Positions 34,943-43,535 of a stretch of DNA of 64,000 bases are shown here, piece by piece. Within the stretch, counting starts at the first letter, position 1; each line of letters begins with the position of its first letter. Both the position numbers and the translations under genes were made by a program. This DNA is from Virgibacillus salexigens. Lineage in GTDB: Bacteria; Bacillota; Bacilli; Bacillales; Amphibacillaceae. Below the pieces are notes generated by a model. That model was not told the origin of the DNA, searched no databases, and saw nothing but the letters and a program-made list of their open reading frames with translations. Location: assembly GCF_014905415.1 (NCBI RefSeq), contig NZ_BNEO01000002.1, positions 496,001 through 560,000 of the forward strand, read 5' to 3'.

Positions 34943-35013
34943 AGTAAGGCCATTTTGTTGAAAAGGTTTAGGGTTTTAAGTACATATTTATACTGATTTT
35001 ATGTTAAATTTTC
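34943..35013. repeat. Second-half repeat with long tail
   Basis: GTAAGGCCATTTTGTTGAAA then AGGTTTAGGGTTTTAAGTAC and onward to TGATTTTATGTTAAATTTTC. The tail matches 10827-10873 with few differences. Confidence 0.6.
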
Positions 35014-35081
35014 TGTTGAGCTAAAGAAGTAAGGTAGTGGAATAAAAGTGCTTTTCTAATAAAAAACAAAAGGGGAAGAGT

Positions 35082-35684
35082 ATGGGGAATTGGTTAACTG
35101 AAATTATGAGTGAGTTTGGTTATGTGGGAATTATGTTTTTAATTGCTTTCGAAAATATTTTTCCTCCAATACCATCTGAAGTAATACTAACGTTCGGAGG
35201 TTTTATGACAACCACATCTAAACTTAGCATTATCGGTGTAATTACATCAGCAACAGCAGGTTCCGTTATTGGAGCTATTGTACTATATATGATTGGTTTA
35301 CAACTTGATGTAGCAAGGCTAGAGAAGATTGTAGGTAGATGGGGGCATATTCTTCGTATAACAAAAAATGATATTCGTAAGGCTGATTCTTGGTTTGATA
35401 AATATGGTCCTTGGACGGTCTTCTTTTGTCGTTTTGTTCCTTTAATTCGTAGTTTAATTTCTATTCCTGCTGGTATGTCAAATATGAACGTTGGCTTATT
35501 TCTGTTATTTACCACAATAGGAACTTTGATATGGAATATAATTCTCGTGTATCTAGGTGCTTCAGTAGGGGACTCTTGGGAAGTGATTGTAGAATATATG
35601 AAAATCTACGCAAGACTGATTTACGCTATACTATTTTTAAGCGTTATTATTTTATTATATTTATTTATAAAAAGAAGACGGTAG
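35082..35684 (+). CDS. DedA-family membrane protein
   Basis: This 200-residue protein has the DedA/SNARE-associated pattern: FENIFPPIPSEVILTFGGFM near the N-terminus, WFDKYGPWTVFFCRFVPLIR (the FxRFxPxxR signature), then GMSNMN and further membrane helices. DedA proteins are undecaprenyl-phosphate or phospholipid flippases in the cytoplasmic membrane; which one cannot be told here. AAAGGGGAAGAG precedes ATG 35082. Intact, unlike most neighbours. Confidence 0.9.
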   Translation: MGNWLTEIMSEFGYVGIMFLIAFENIFPPIPSEVILTFGGFMTTTSKLSIIGVITSATAGSVIGAIVLYMIGLQLDVARLEKIVGRWGHILRITKNDIRKADSWFDKYGPWTVFFCRFVPLIRSLISIPAGMSNMNVGLFLLFTTIGTLIWNIILVYLGASVGDSWEVIVEYMKIYARLIYAILFLSVIILLYLFIKRRR

Positions 35685-35797
35685 GGGATGAGTTACTTTC
35701 AATAATAGTTAAATGTAATTCGTTACCAAAAGAAGAAATTTTAACAGACGTGCGTCCTTTATGGTTAAAAATCTTCTTAGATAAGGCAGGTGATAAA

Positions 35798-35962
35798 ATG
35801 GGAAGATGGCTATATGTATTTTATGCAGTAGCATTAGCGGTGATCTCTATATTTACAGGTGAAATAGTAACCTTTATTATGCTTGGGTTTATTTTGATTA
35901 GTCTTCAAAATATTCATTCCACCTTAAAAGAGTTAGTGAAAGTTAATAAGGAAAAAGTTTAA
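35798..35962 (+). CDS. Small membrane protein after dedA
   Basis: ATG 35798 preceded by CAGGTGAT encodes 54 residues with two hydrophobic helices (WLYVFYAVALAVISIFTGEI and VTFIMLGFILISLQNIH). The frame is open upstream to 35531 and the part VKCNSLPKEEILTDVRPLWL looks coding-like, so a longer product starting from GTG near 35751 is possible. It probably shares a transcript with the dedA-like gene. Confidence 0.5.
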   Translation: MGRWLYVFYAVALAVISIFTGEIVTFIMLGFILISLQNIHSTLKELVKVNKEKV

Positions 35963-36162
35963 GTAGTAGAAGCTGTTTTGTTACATTTCGTACATTCAAA
36001 CAGCAGAAGCTTATTTAAATAAGTAACTGTGTCCAATTTTGGTAAAGGGTTTTTAATAGTGGCCTGTAATCTGAATAAAAATCAGCATCTAAACGACATT
36101 AATAAAGCCTTATGATAAATTGAAATGGAAAGAGTTTTTGACTTTTTAACGAGGTGATAGCA

Positions 36163-36486
36163 TTGGATATAATCAGATGGATTGTTCCGTTATTTGTTGC
36201 TCTAGTGATATTCCTGATAATTGGCTGGTTCACTGGAAATAAGGAGTATGGCACAAAAGATGATGAACGATCTCAACTCATCAAACAGAGGGCTATCGTA
36301 GGGAGTTGGATTTTTTTATTGATAATGTTAGTTATAAATATTATTTTTAACTTTTTCGGCTTAAGAACTGGATTACTTAAAGGCGCACCGTTTAATCATC
36401 CGGAAATATTTTATTTGATTATTCTGGTCGTTAGCTATTTTATTTACTATCGGATTTACAGTAGACGGTTGAGCAGCAATGAATAA
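36163..36486 (+). CDS. Small membrane protein paired with an Xre regulator
   Basis: This protein of about 107 residues has three to four hydrophobic segments and the loop GTKDDERSQLIKQRAIVGSW, comparable to the loops of the paired membrane proteins at 15283 and 16332. TTG 36163 is preferred because GAGGTGA ends 5 bases before it. Its end overlaps the HTH gene by 8 bases. Confidence 0.7.
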   Translation: MDIIRWIVPLFVALVIFLIIGWFTGNKEYGTKDDERSQLIKQRAIVGSWIFLLIMLVINIIFNFFGLRTGLLKGAPFNHPEIFYLIILVVSYFIYYRIYSRRLSSNE

Positions 36487-36667
36487 TAAAATTCAAGAAC
36501 TTCGAAAGGCAAAAGGGTTTACACAAGATGCCCTAGCAAAAAAATGTAAAGTAACACGACAAACAATTAATGCCATCGAAAATAATCGATACGATCCTAC
36601 CTTGCAGCTCGCTTTTAAAATAGCCACTGTGCTTAATACAACAGTTGATAATTTGTTTACAAATTAA
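36479..36667 (+). CDS. Xre-family HTH regulator, minimal type
   Basis: This 62-residue protein is just an HTH: IQELRKAKGFTQDALAKKCK, VTRQTINAIENNRYDPTLQL, AFKIATVLNTTVDNLF. It is close to the regulator at 15589, sharing about two thirds of its positions by eye. It overlaps the membrane-protein gene before it. Confidence 0.88.
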   Translation: MNNKIQELRKAKGFTQDALAKKCKVTRQTINAIENNRYDPTLQLAFKIATVLNTTVDNLFTN

Positions 36668-37359
36668 GCTAAGAAGAATTAGGAAACGGATCATTTTAGC
36701 TATTTCGCAACCGGGCTGGGCTTTAACGAATAACATATTCATTGAGGAAGTCCTTGTTGACCGAAAAACAAAGAGGAGGAGGTTTATTGAAAGGAACTAC
36801 TGCTGCTAATGAGTTTGAAAATACGTTAGATGCTGTTAATAACCTTACCGAGACGAGAGGATGCTAAATCATTGTTAAAAATAATTTATGGCTTTGAAAT
36901 ACTGCAACCACTGGAGATGGCGGGGATAAAATGAAATTAGAAGTTGTAGGTAAGGTATCAAATATTTATAAACGTATTGCTGAATTAAACAATTTGAGAG
37001 AGGAGAGAGTAAAAGTTCTAAAAAACTGAATAGCGTTTAGGTATTTTAAAATCGGCGCATAGGGTTGATCAATGTTTTTTTATCCATATTTGTATTAGCT
37101 TCAGTATTGGGATTTGCATATTTAATCAAATCAAAAATAATTAAAAATAATACATATGAAAATACCTATACGAAACTTTTTCATTAAAAACCCCCACTTT
37201 TGTTACTTATAAAGAATATCCTAAGATAAGGATTATTCATCCCTACAAAAGTAAGCGACAATAATATTGCACTTTTGATTTGAATATATTGATTTGTATC
37301 TGAAAATCAATTTAAAACAAATAATCTTTTCCGAATTTATACATAAACTTGTTTTGAAA
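36668..37359. other. Gap with possible very small ORFs
   Basis: AGAGGAGGAGG precedes a 26-codon frame at about 36787 (KGTTAANEFENTLDAVNNLT...). ATG near 36930 opens a 32-codon frame (MKLEVVGKVSNIYKRIAELN...). TTG 37065-37187 encodes a 40-residue one-helix peptide (MINVFLSIFVLASVLGFAYL...). All are too short to be sure; they may be remnants of a small-protein locus. Confidence 0.35.
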
Positions 37360-37407
37360 AAACCCTGATTTTTTAACTTAGTGATAAAATCAGGGTTTGT
37401 TTTTTTA
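37360..37407 (+). terminator. Strong hairpin terminator
   Basis: A perfect 13-bp stem AAACCCTGATTTT (37360-37372) with AAAATCAGGGTTT (37386-37398), then GTTTTTTTT. Confidence 0.75.
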
Positions 37408-37665
37408 GAATGTAATTATTTCAGAATGTCATCCGCTTCATCTAATTTTAAACTATATAAAAGCAATGAATTGGCTATAAAGGAACTTGAGGAAGAAGTA
37501 AAGCCTGAAATCGAAGGAATTGAAAGAATAAGTATAACTATTTGGATAAAAATCCCAATATCACTGTTTCCATGCAGAAAAATTCTGATACAATGTACTG
37601 GTAAAATTTTTAATGCAATAAGAAATTATCTGGTGAACTCAAGTTTATTTGAAGGAGGGGGAACG

Positions 37666-37845
37666 ATTAAAAAATTATTGTTACTTTGTCAGGTATCCTA
37701 TTGCATTCTGATATTCAGTATACTCCTAATAATTAATTTGAGTAAAGAATACTCAATAAATCTAATCAATGTACTTATTGTCGTAGGTATATCAATTTCG
37801 TTATTCCAAGCATATTTACAGTACCAAATAAAAAAGAGAAATTAA
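37666..37845 (+). CDS. Two-helix membrane protein with ATT in start position
   Basis: The frame is open from 37381, but the first part reads as remnant sequence. GGAGGGGG at 37654-37661 stands 4 bases before ATT AAA AAA TTA (37666), where an ATG would be expected. The protein from there is (M)KKLLLLCQVSYCILIFSILL then a second helix (INVLIVVGISISLFQAYLQY) and a basic tail, 60 residues. Either ATT initiates or the start codon has mutated. Confidence 0.45.
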   Translation: MKKLLLLCQVSYCILIFSILLIINLSKEYSINLINVLIVVGISISLFQAYLQYQIKKRN

Positions 37846-37880
37846 TCTACATGTACTAGAGAAAAAGAAGATCAAAACCA

Positions 37881-38087
37881 ATGTACGGATACATAAAAGT
37901 AGAATTATACGATTTATCGGGAATATTGTATGCGGTTTATACAACTTTTATAGGCTGGAATATTGGTCTCAAGCGAAAGCTGTCTACCATCTATCGACTG
38001 ATGAAAGGGTTGGCTGGAGAAATTATTACAATGTATGTAGGTGAACTGATCGGTTTTTCTGTTACTTTATATGTCTATAGAAAATAG
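37881..38087 (+). CDS. Doubtful small ORF
   Basis: A 68-codon frame with moderate hydrophobic stretches and no clear ribosome site before ATG 37881. Possibly a remnant. Confidence 0.2.
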   Translation: MYGYIKVELYDLSGILYAVYTTFIGWNIGLKRKLSTIYRLMKGLAGEIITMYVGELIGFSVTLYVYRK

Positions 38088-38135
38088 ATAATGCTTCAAT
38101 CGTTAAATGAAGGTACATATAAAAGGGGGCATCAT

Positions 38136-38444
38136 ATGCTTAATATTGGAAGTTTATTGTTAGGACTTATAGCATGGATACTTCCTATTGTAAATATGGC
38201 AAAATATAATAATAACGATTTTCAGAAATGGGCTATAGTTTCTTTAAAATAAGTATTAGCTTTTTGTGTTATATCATTATATATACAAATTTTAAGTGGA
38301 AGTTTGCTAGTAACAATTCAGGATTGGAGCGCACTAATGGATATAAGGTCAAGTGTTGTGCTAGCAGTAACAATTCTTCTTATCGTTACGTTTATATTAA
38401 ATATTGTGTCTCTAATGCTACGTCGTACTAAATCAAATGATTAG
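38136..38444 (+). pseudogene. Membrane protein gene with in-frame TAA
   Basis: ATG 38136 follows AAAAGGGGG and encodes MLNIGSLLLGLIAWILPIVN and onward to an in-frame TAA at 38250-38252. The same frame continues CVISLYIQILSGSLLVTIQD with two more helices to TAG 38442. The whole would be a protein of about 102 residues with three to four membrane helices. Family not recognised by name, but the pattern is that of a complete small membrane protein with one nonsense codon. Confidence 0.55.
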
Positions 38445-38586
38445 TAGGTCCCTAATTGCTTTCTACAGATCTATTGATAAGCTAATGATATGGAACAATA
38501 CATATTAAAAAGCAAAGCAGTTTGAATGAAGTAACACCACTTATCCTACGAAAGCACAGACTTCTCATTAAAGAGGGGGAATGTTT

Positions 38587-38895
38587 ATGGCGTGGGCCTG
38601 TTTTAGCTTGAGTTATTTATTTATTATAAAGCAAAGGGCGAAGCTAAAACTTAAAGTGTTTTCGTTATTGGCTGTGATCTGTTTCGCATTCAATTCATTG
38701 TTATGGAATGAAAAAATCTTTGTGTTCGTCACGGATATAAACCCATTTTTACCAATTGTTTCAGGAGTATTGGGAATTATATTTGGGTGGTATGGGATGA
38801 AGGGTGATGTAAGAATAAGTATATTACTAGCAAATACTTTGACTTTCATCCTTTATCTTCTATTATTCATCTTCTTTGGTCCATGGGCGCCTTAA
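38587..38895 (+). CDS. Small membrane protein
   Basis: This protein of about 102 residues has four hydrophobic segments and a basic loop KQRAKLKLK. AGAGGGGG lies 6-7 bases before ATG 38587, better than for ATG 38581. A terminator follows. Family unknown. Confidence 0.6.
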   Translation: MAWACFSLSYLFIIKQRAKLKLKVFSLLAVICFAFNSLLWNEKIFVFVTDINPFLPIVSGVLGIIFGWYGMKGDVRISILLANTLTFILYLLLFIFFGPWAP

Positions 38896-38917
38896 TAGAG
38901 GGTGTGAAAAGATGGTA

Positions 38918-38945
38918 AAAACGAGACATCATATTGTCTCGTTTT
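38918..38945 (+). terminator. Hairpin terminator
   Basis: AAAACGAGACA (38918-38928) pairs with TGTCTCGTTTT (38935-38945). Confidence 0.7.
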
Positions 38946-39017
38946 AAAATATTATAGGGGTGACCGTTCTCCTGTTACATACTCTCATCTATACCGCAAC
39001 AAACAAGAAAAGAATTA

Positions 39018-39119
39018 ATGAATTTGAAAATTAATGAAGACTTAATTATTACTATTAGGGTAACGAACTTTTCTGGTGTTAATAAACAAGAAATAAATTG
39101 GTGGTACGTGGAGAAATAG
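39018..39119 (+). CDS. Doubtful 33-residue ORF
   Basis: ATG 39018 encodes MNLKINEDLIITIRVTNFSG and VNKQEINWWYVEK, coding-like but with a weak ribosome site. Perhaps a fragment of a larger beta protein. Confidence 0.25.
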   Translation: MNLKINEDLIITIRVTNFSGVNKQEINWWYVEK

Positions 39120-39163
39120 ATGGAGAAACATATGACCACACGCCTTAATCAGGAGGAAGAAAA

Positions 39164-39328
39164 ATGGCTATCTTTTTTTATCTTGTAGCTCTTTTACTAG
39201 GTACGTATGGAGTTTGGAAACTGTATCAACAGAATCTCAAAAACAAATCGTTTTTTAGGAAGCTAGGACTTATACTCATCGGATCTTATATATTAATTGC
39301 CGGTGTATTCTTTTTTGTCCTCATTTGA
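39164..39328 (+). CDS. Two-helix small membrane protein
   Basis: ATG 39164, with AGGAGG at good spacing, encodes 54 residues: MAIFFYLVALLLGTYGVWKL, a basic loop (QQNLKNKSFFRKLG) and a second helix. A terminator follows closely, supporting a real gene. Family unknown. Confidence 0.6.
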   Translation: MAIFFYLVALLLGTYGVWKLYQQNLKNKSFFRKLGLILIGSYILIAGVFFFVLI

Positions 39329-39350
39329 TTCAAGAATAATGAAGGACATT

Positions 39351-39381
39351 AAAAAGTCGAACTAGGTTAATTCGACTTTTT
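39351..39381 (+). terminator. Hairpin terminator
   Basis: AAAAAGTCGAA (39351-39361) pairs with TTCGACTTTTT (39371-39381). Confidence 0.75.
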
Positions 39382-39900
39382 TACTGATTTTCTAGAAGAT
39401 ATTCTCAATCTGTGAATTAAAAAACTTATATGAGTTAGTAGTTCTAAAGTAGGTTTTTAAAGTGGAAAATAAAATATTTTTCATTCCCTGCTAATTATCT
39501 AATTTTGTAGCATTGTTTAACATTACAGTTGAACTACCCCCGCCCAAACTTAATACAAGTCTCAAAGAATGGTATCAGTGAGGATTCTCCAGATAACCCC
39601 TCAACCTAGTAATAAGAGCTAGCTTATACCAAACATAAATGAACCACCTCCAGTAGGTGAATTGAACTGGTTCTCACGTTATTCCTCACGTTATTCACAA
39701 AATTATATGGCCAAGAAAAAGTGGTGCAAATTACATCAAATTAAATGAAGATACACAAGTAATTTACTGGGGGGGTCAATACAAGTACCTTCTTTTTAAT
39801 ATTCTTGGCTAGTTGTATCCAATATCTTTTTAAATTTTTTAGGCAGATGTCACACCTTTTGTTTTTATACGTATACTAACAATGACAGAGGGGTGATGAC
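39382..39900. other. Gap before spoVK
   Basis: No gene is seen. GAACCACCTCCAGTAGGTGA at about 39641 and a doubled TCACGTTATTC (about 39674-39696) are low-level repeats. GAGGGGTGATG directly before ATG 39901 is the spoVK ribosome site. A sporulation sigma promoter would be expected here but is not identified with confidence. Confidence 0.4.
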
Positions 39901-40815
39901 ATGGAAACACAAATGGTAAAGAATAAGAATGGGCAAGTAAACATTATTTTAAACAATAAACATACCTCACATTTATCGTATTCGCATGCGAAAGCTCCGA
40001 CGAAGAAGAATCCTTTTAAACATATTGATCAAGCTTTTTCATCATTTGTGGGAATGAAAGACCTAAAAGAGCGTATTAAAGAAATATATGCTACGGTAGT
40101 GATAAGTGAAAAAAGGAAGGAACTTGGCTTATTAAATAACAAGCAGGTACTTCATATGTTATTTAAAGGAAACCCCGGAACAGGAAAGACAACAGTCGCT
40201 CGGAAATTAGCGAAGTTGTACTTTGAAATGAACTTATTATCAAAAGGACATTTTATAGAAGCAGAAAGAGCGGATCTAGTCGGTGAATATATTGGGCAAA
40301 CAGCTCAAAAGACGCGCGCCATCATTCAAAAAGCACAGGGTGGTGTCTTATTTATTGATGAAGCGTATTCGTTAGCGCGAGGTGGTGAAAAGGATTTCGG
40401 AAAAGAAGCTATCGATACGTTGGTCAAACACATGGAAGATAACCAACATGACTTTGTATTAATACTTGCTGGCTATCCGTATGAAATGGAACGATTTTTA
40501 ACATTGAACCCTGGATTAGAATCAAGATTTCCATTTATTTTGGATTTTCAAGATTATGATTCTCAAGAACTACTTTCTATTGCCAAACGAATGGCTGCAG
40601 AAAGGGAGTATCAACTAACGAGAGAGGCAGAATTGGAGTTGAAAGCTCATTTACTTAAGAAAACCAAGGAGTATAATCGGAACTTTGCGAATGCTCGCTA
40701 TGTCAGAAATATAATTGAAGGAGCTATCCGTTTGCATGCAGTACGACTATTAGAAAACGAACACTTTACTGCTGATGATTTAATCCATCTAACTGCAAAA
40801 GATTTACGATTATAA
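39901..40815 (+). CDS. spoVK: Stage V sporulation protein K (AAA ATPase)
   Basis: This 304-residue AAA ATPase of the CbbX/SpoVK type has Walker A FKGNPGTGKTTVARKLAKLY, Walker B GGVLFIDEAYSLARGG, sensor LILAGYPYEMERFL and an arginine-finger region GLESRFPFILDF. SpoVK acts in the mother cell during spore maturation. GAGGGGTGATG precedes ATG 39901. It is directly upstream of hflX, as in Bacillus subtilis. It marks the left edge of the conserved block. Confidence 0.92.
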   Translation: METQMVKNKNGQVNIILNNKHTSHLSYSHAKAPTKKNPFKHIDQAFSSFVGMKDLKERIKEIYATVVISEKRKELGLLNNKQVLHMLFKGNPGTGKTTVARKLAKLYFEMNLLSKGHFIEAERADLVGEYIGQTAQKTRAIIQKAQGGVLFIDEAYSLARGGEKDFGKEAIDTLVKHMEDNQHDFVLILAGYPYEMERFLTLNPGLESRFPFILDFQDYDSQELLSIAKRMAAEREYQLTREAELELKAHLLKKTKEYNRNFANARYVRNIIEGAIRLHAVRLLENEHFTADDLIHLTAKDLRL

Positions 40816-40837
40816 TATATCTTACGCTAAAGATAGC

Positions 40838-40869
40838 AACGGTGTATTCTAAACAAAGAATGCACCGTT
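40838..40869 (+). terminator. Probable terminator after spoVK
   Basis: AACGGTGTATTC pairs with GAATGCACCGTT with one G-U pair; the tail is only moderately T-rich. Confidence 0.5.
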
Positions 40870-40986
40870 ACCTTCTTTCCTATGAATTTTTGGCGATTCT
40901 TTTTGAGAATTGGTACATGTTTGGTATGATAAAAAGATAAACATGTTGTAGTAAGTGAAGATGCAGAGAAGAAAGAGGTTCTGTTT

Positions 40987-42222
40987 GTGACGAAAGAAAA
41001 AATTGTAATTATTGCCGTAAGAAAAGCAGATCAAGATGAAGAACGATTCACTTCATCCATTGAAGAACTTAAATCTCTAAGCAATACAGCTGGTGGAGAG
41101 GTCATTGAAGTGATGACGCAAAAACGAGAACGAATCCATCCTGCTACATACATTGGTTCTGGAAAAGTGACTGAAATCAATACAGTGATTGATGAATTGG
41201 ATATTGACTTAGTTATTTCTAATGATGAATTATCACCGGGACAACTACGAAACTTAGCGAGCTTGTTTGGCATTCGAATCATTGATCGCAGTCAATTAAT
41301 TTTAGATATTTTTGCAAAACGAGCTAGAACAAAGGAAGGGAAACTTCAAGTAGAACTAGCACAGCTTGAATATATGCTACCAAGATTACGTGGACAAGGG
41401 ACAGAGATGTCAAGGCTTGGTGCTGGGATTGGGACTAGAGGACCTGGGGAAACAAAGTTAGAAACCGATCAACGTCATATCCGTAGGCGTATTTATGAAA
41501 TAAAACAACGATTACAAACAATGGTAAAACAAAGAGAGCAATATCGTAAAAGAAGAAAAACCAATGATGTTTTCCAAATTGCAATTGTTGGGTATACCAA
41601 TGCAGGTAAATCTACTCTATTCAATCGCTTAACAAACAGTCGTTCTTTAGAGGAGGATCAGTTATTTGCAACGTTAGACCCTTTAACTAGACAAATAAAG
41701 CTGCCATCAGGTCTTGAAATACTAATCACCGATACGGTTGGATTTCTACAAGATTTGCCAACATCCTTAATTGCAGCATTTAAATCAACATTAGAGGAAG
41801 TCACGGAAGCAGATTTCTTAATCCATATGGTGGATGGTTCGGATCCTGATTTACATCAACAGCAAGATACCGTAATAAAATTATTGGAAGAATTAGATGC
41901 GGATACGATTCCAATGCTTACCGTGTATAATAAAAAAGATCAGATGAATACAGCTATGATTCCAATTAATCACCCAAATATATTAATTAGCGCGCTTCAA
42001 CCTAACGATATTGATCGACTATTACAAAAAATAGAAGCGTTACTAAAGACGGAATGGGGATATTACGCTGTTTCCATTAATCCTGATCAGGGCAAATTAC
42101 TACTTCAGCTAGAACAACAAACCATTATTGAGTCAAAACAATTTGATGAGACGGATCAAGTGTACCAAATTAAAGGATATATGCGGAAGCACATCCCATT
42201 AAATCGGTTAATAGAGGAGTAA
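40987..42222 (+). CDS. hflX: Ribosome-associated GTPase HflX
   Basis: This 411-residue protein has the HflX N-terminal domain (VIEVMTQKRERIHPATYIGS then GKVTEI), the conserved LEYMLPRLRGQGTEMSRLGA GIGTRGPGE(T)K glycine-rich linker, a coiled region and the GTPase domain with G1 GYTNAGKST, G3 DTVGF and G4 NKKD. HflX splits or rescues stalled ribosomes under stress. The start is GTG 40987 with AGAGGT upstream. ynbB follows 10 bases after the stop, as in B. subtilis. Confidence 0.95.
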   Translation: MTKEKIVIIAVRKADQDEERFTSSIEELKSLSNTAGGEVIEVMTQKRERIHPATYIGSGKVTEINTVIDELDIDLVISNDELSPGQLRNLASLFGIRIIDRSQLILDIFAKRARTKEGKLQVELAQLEYMLPRLRGQGTEMSRLGAGIGTRGPGETKLETDQRHIRRRIYEIKQRLQTMVKQREQYRKRRKTNDVFQIAIVGYTNAGKSTLFNRLTNSRSLEEDQLFATLDPLTRQIKLPSGLEILITDTVGFLQDLPTSLIAAFKSTLEEVTEADFLIHMVDGSDPDLHQQQDTVIKLLEELDADTIPMLTVYNKKDQMNTAMIPINHPNILISALQPNDIDRLLQKIEALLKTEWGYYAVSINPDQGKLLLQLEQQTIIESKQFDETDQVYQIKGYMRKHIPLNRLIEE

Positions 42223-42232
42223 GAGACAGCCA

Positions 42233-43486
42233 ATGATAGAACGATTCATAGAACAAGCAGAAATAGATTGTAAAGCACAGCACGAACGAATAACAGCCAC
42301 AGTAGAGAAAAACCAACGAAAGGTACTACAAGCTTTTAAAACCTATCGAGTCAGTGATTCTCACTTTCAATCGACAAGTGGTTACGGTTATGACGATCTT
42401 GGTAGGGAAGTATTGGAAAGCATCTATGCCGAAGTTTTTGGTGGCGAAGATGCGCTCGTACGTCCTCAAATCGTATCAGGCACCCACGCAATCACAACCG
42501 CTTTATTTGGCGTTTTACGTCCTGATGATGAATTACTGTATATTACTGGAAAGCCTTATGATACATTAGAAGAAGTAATTGGAATTAGAGGCGAAAATAC
42601 AGGATCGTTACGAGATTTTCGAATCGATTATAAGCACGTAGAATTAAAACGAGATGGGATAATCGACTTTCTCGGTGTTAAGCAAGCAATAACAAAAAAC
42701 ACAAAGATGATCGGTATTCAACGATCCAAGGGGTATGATGATCGCCCTTCATTTACCATCGATGAAATACAAGAGATGGTCCAATTTATTAAAGGAATTG
42801 ATGAACAGTTAATTGTTTTTGTGGACAATTGTTATGGTGAATTTGTTGAAGATAAGGAACCCTTACATATAGGGGCAGATCTAATAGCAGGATCACTTAT
42901 CAAGAATCCCGGCGGAGGTTTAGTTAGAGCTGGTGGCTATATTGCTGGTCGTAAAGATCTTATTGAACAATGCGCCAACCGACTAACAGCACCTGGCCTA
43001 GGGAAGGAAACAGGAGCAACCTTACATACACTCCAAGAAATGTTTCAAGGATTTTTCTTTGCCCCCCATGTAGTTGGAGAAGCATTGAAGGGCGCAATAT
43101 TTACAGCGCGAATTATGGAGCTGACTGGATACAAAACGACGCCAGCTTATTCGGAAAAGCGCACCGATTTAATTCAATCGGTTACCTTTAATGACCGTGA
43201 ACAAATGATTGCCTTTTGTCAGGCTATTCAAGAATATTCTCCTGTAAATTCCTATGTGAAGCCATATCCAAGTCCAATGCCGGGATACGAAGATGAGGTG
43301 ATCATGGCAGCAGGTACATTTATTCAGGGAGCTAGTATTGAATTATCAGCGGACGGGCCATTACGTACTCCTTATATTGCTTTTGTTCAAGGTGGGTTGA
43401 CCTATGCGCACGTAAAAATTGCTGTAACGGAATCATTAAAAAAGTTGATAGAACAAGGTTATTCCTATATAAATGAGGGTATATAG
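42233..43486 (+). CDS. ynbB: PLP-dependent methionine gamma-lyase-like / aluminium resistance family protein
   Basis: This 417-residue fold-type I PLP enzyme of the family annotated as aluminium resistance protein has the Gly-rich phosphate loop region VSGTHAITTALFGVLRPDD, the Asp of VFVDNCYGEFVE, and the Schiff-base Lys in AGSLIKNPGGGLVRAGGYIA. The true reaction is not settled; lyase activity on sulfur amino acids is a common prediction. It lies between hflX and glnR, its standard position, and is followed by a small terminator hairpin. Confidence 0.9.
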   Translation: MIERFIEQAEIDCKAQHERITATVEKNQRKVLQAFKTYRVSDSHFQSTSGYGYDDLGREVLESIYAEVFGGEDALVRPQIVSGTHAITTALFGVLRPDDELLYITGKPYDTLEEVIGIRGENTGSLRDFRIDYKHVELKRDGIIDFLGVKQAITKNTKMIGIQRSKGYDDRPSFTIDEIQEMVQFIKGIDEQLIVFVDNCYGEFVEDKEPLHIGADLIAGSLIKNPGGGLVRAGGYIAGRKDLIEQCANRLTAPGLGKETGATLHTLQEMFQGFFFAPHVVGEALKGAIFTARIMELTGYKTTPAYSEKRTDLIQSVTFNDREQMIAFCQAIQEYSPVNSYVKPYPSPMPGYEDEVIMAAGTFIQGASIELSADGPLRTPYIAFVQGGLTYAHVKIAVTESLKKLIEQGYSYINEGI

Positions 43487-43489
43487 ACA

Positions 43490-43514
43490 AAAGAGCGGTT
43501 CACGCTCTTTTTAT
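43490..43514 (+). terminator. Hairpin terminator
   Basis: AAAGAGCG (about 43491-43498) pairs with CGCTCTTT around GTTCA; a T-run follows. Confidence 0.7.
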
Positions 43515-43535
43515 GTAAGAAAACCTAACATTTTA

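Noticed and set aside
674..35013. The dispersed repeats as a CRISPR array
   Set aside because: Copies are far apart, diverged and unevenly spaced between genes; no cas genes are present.
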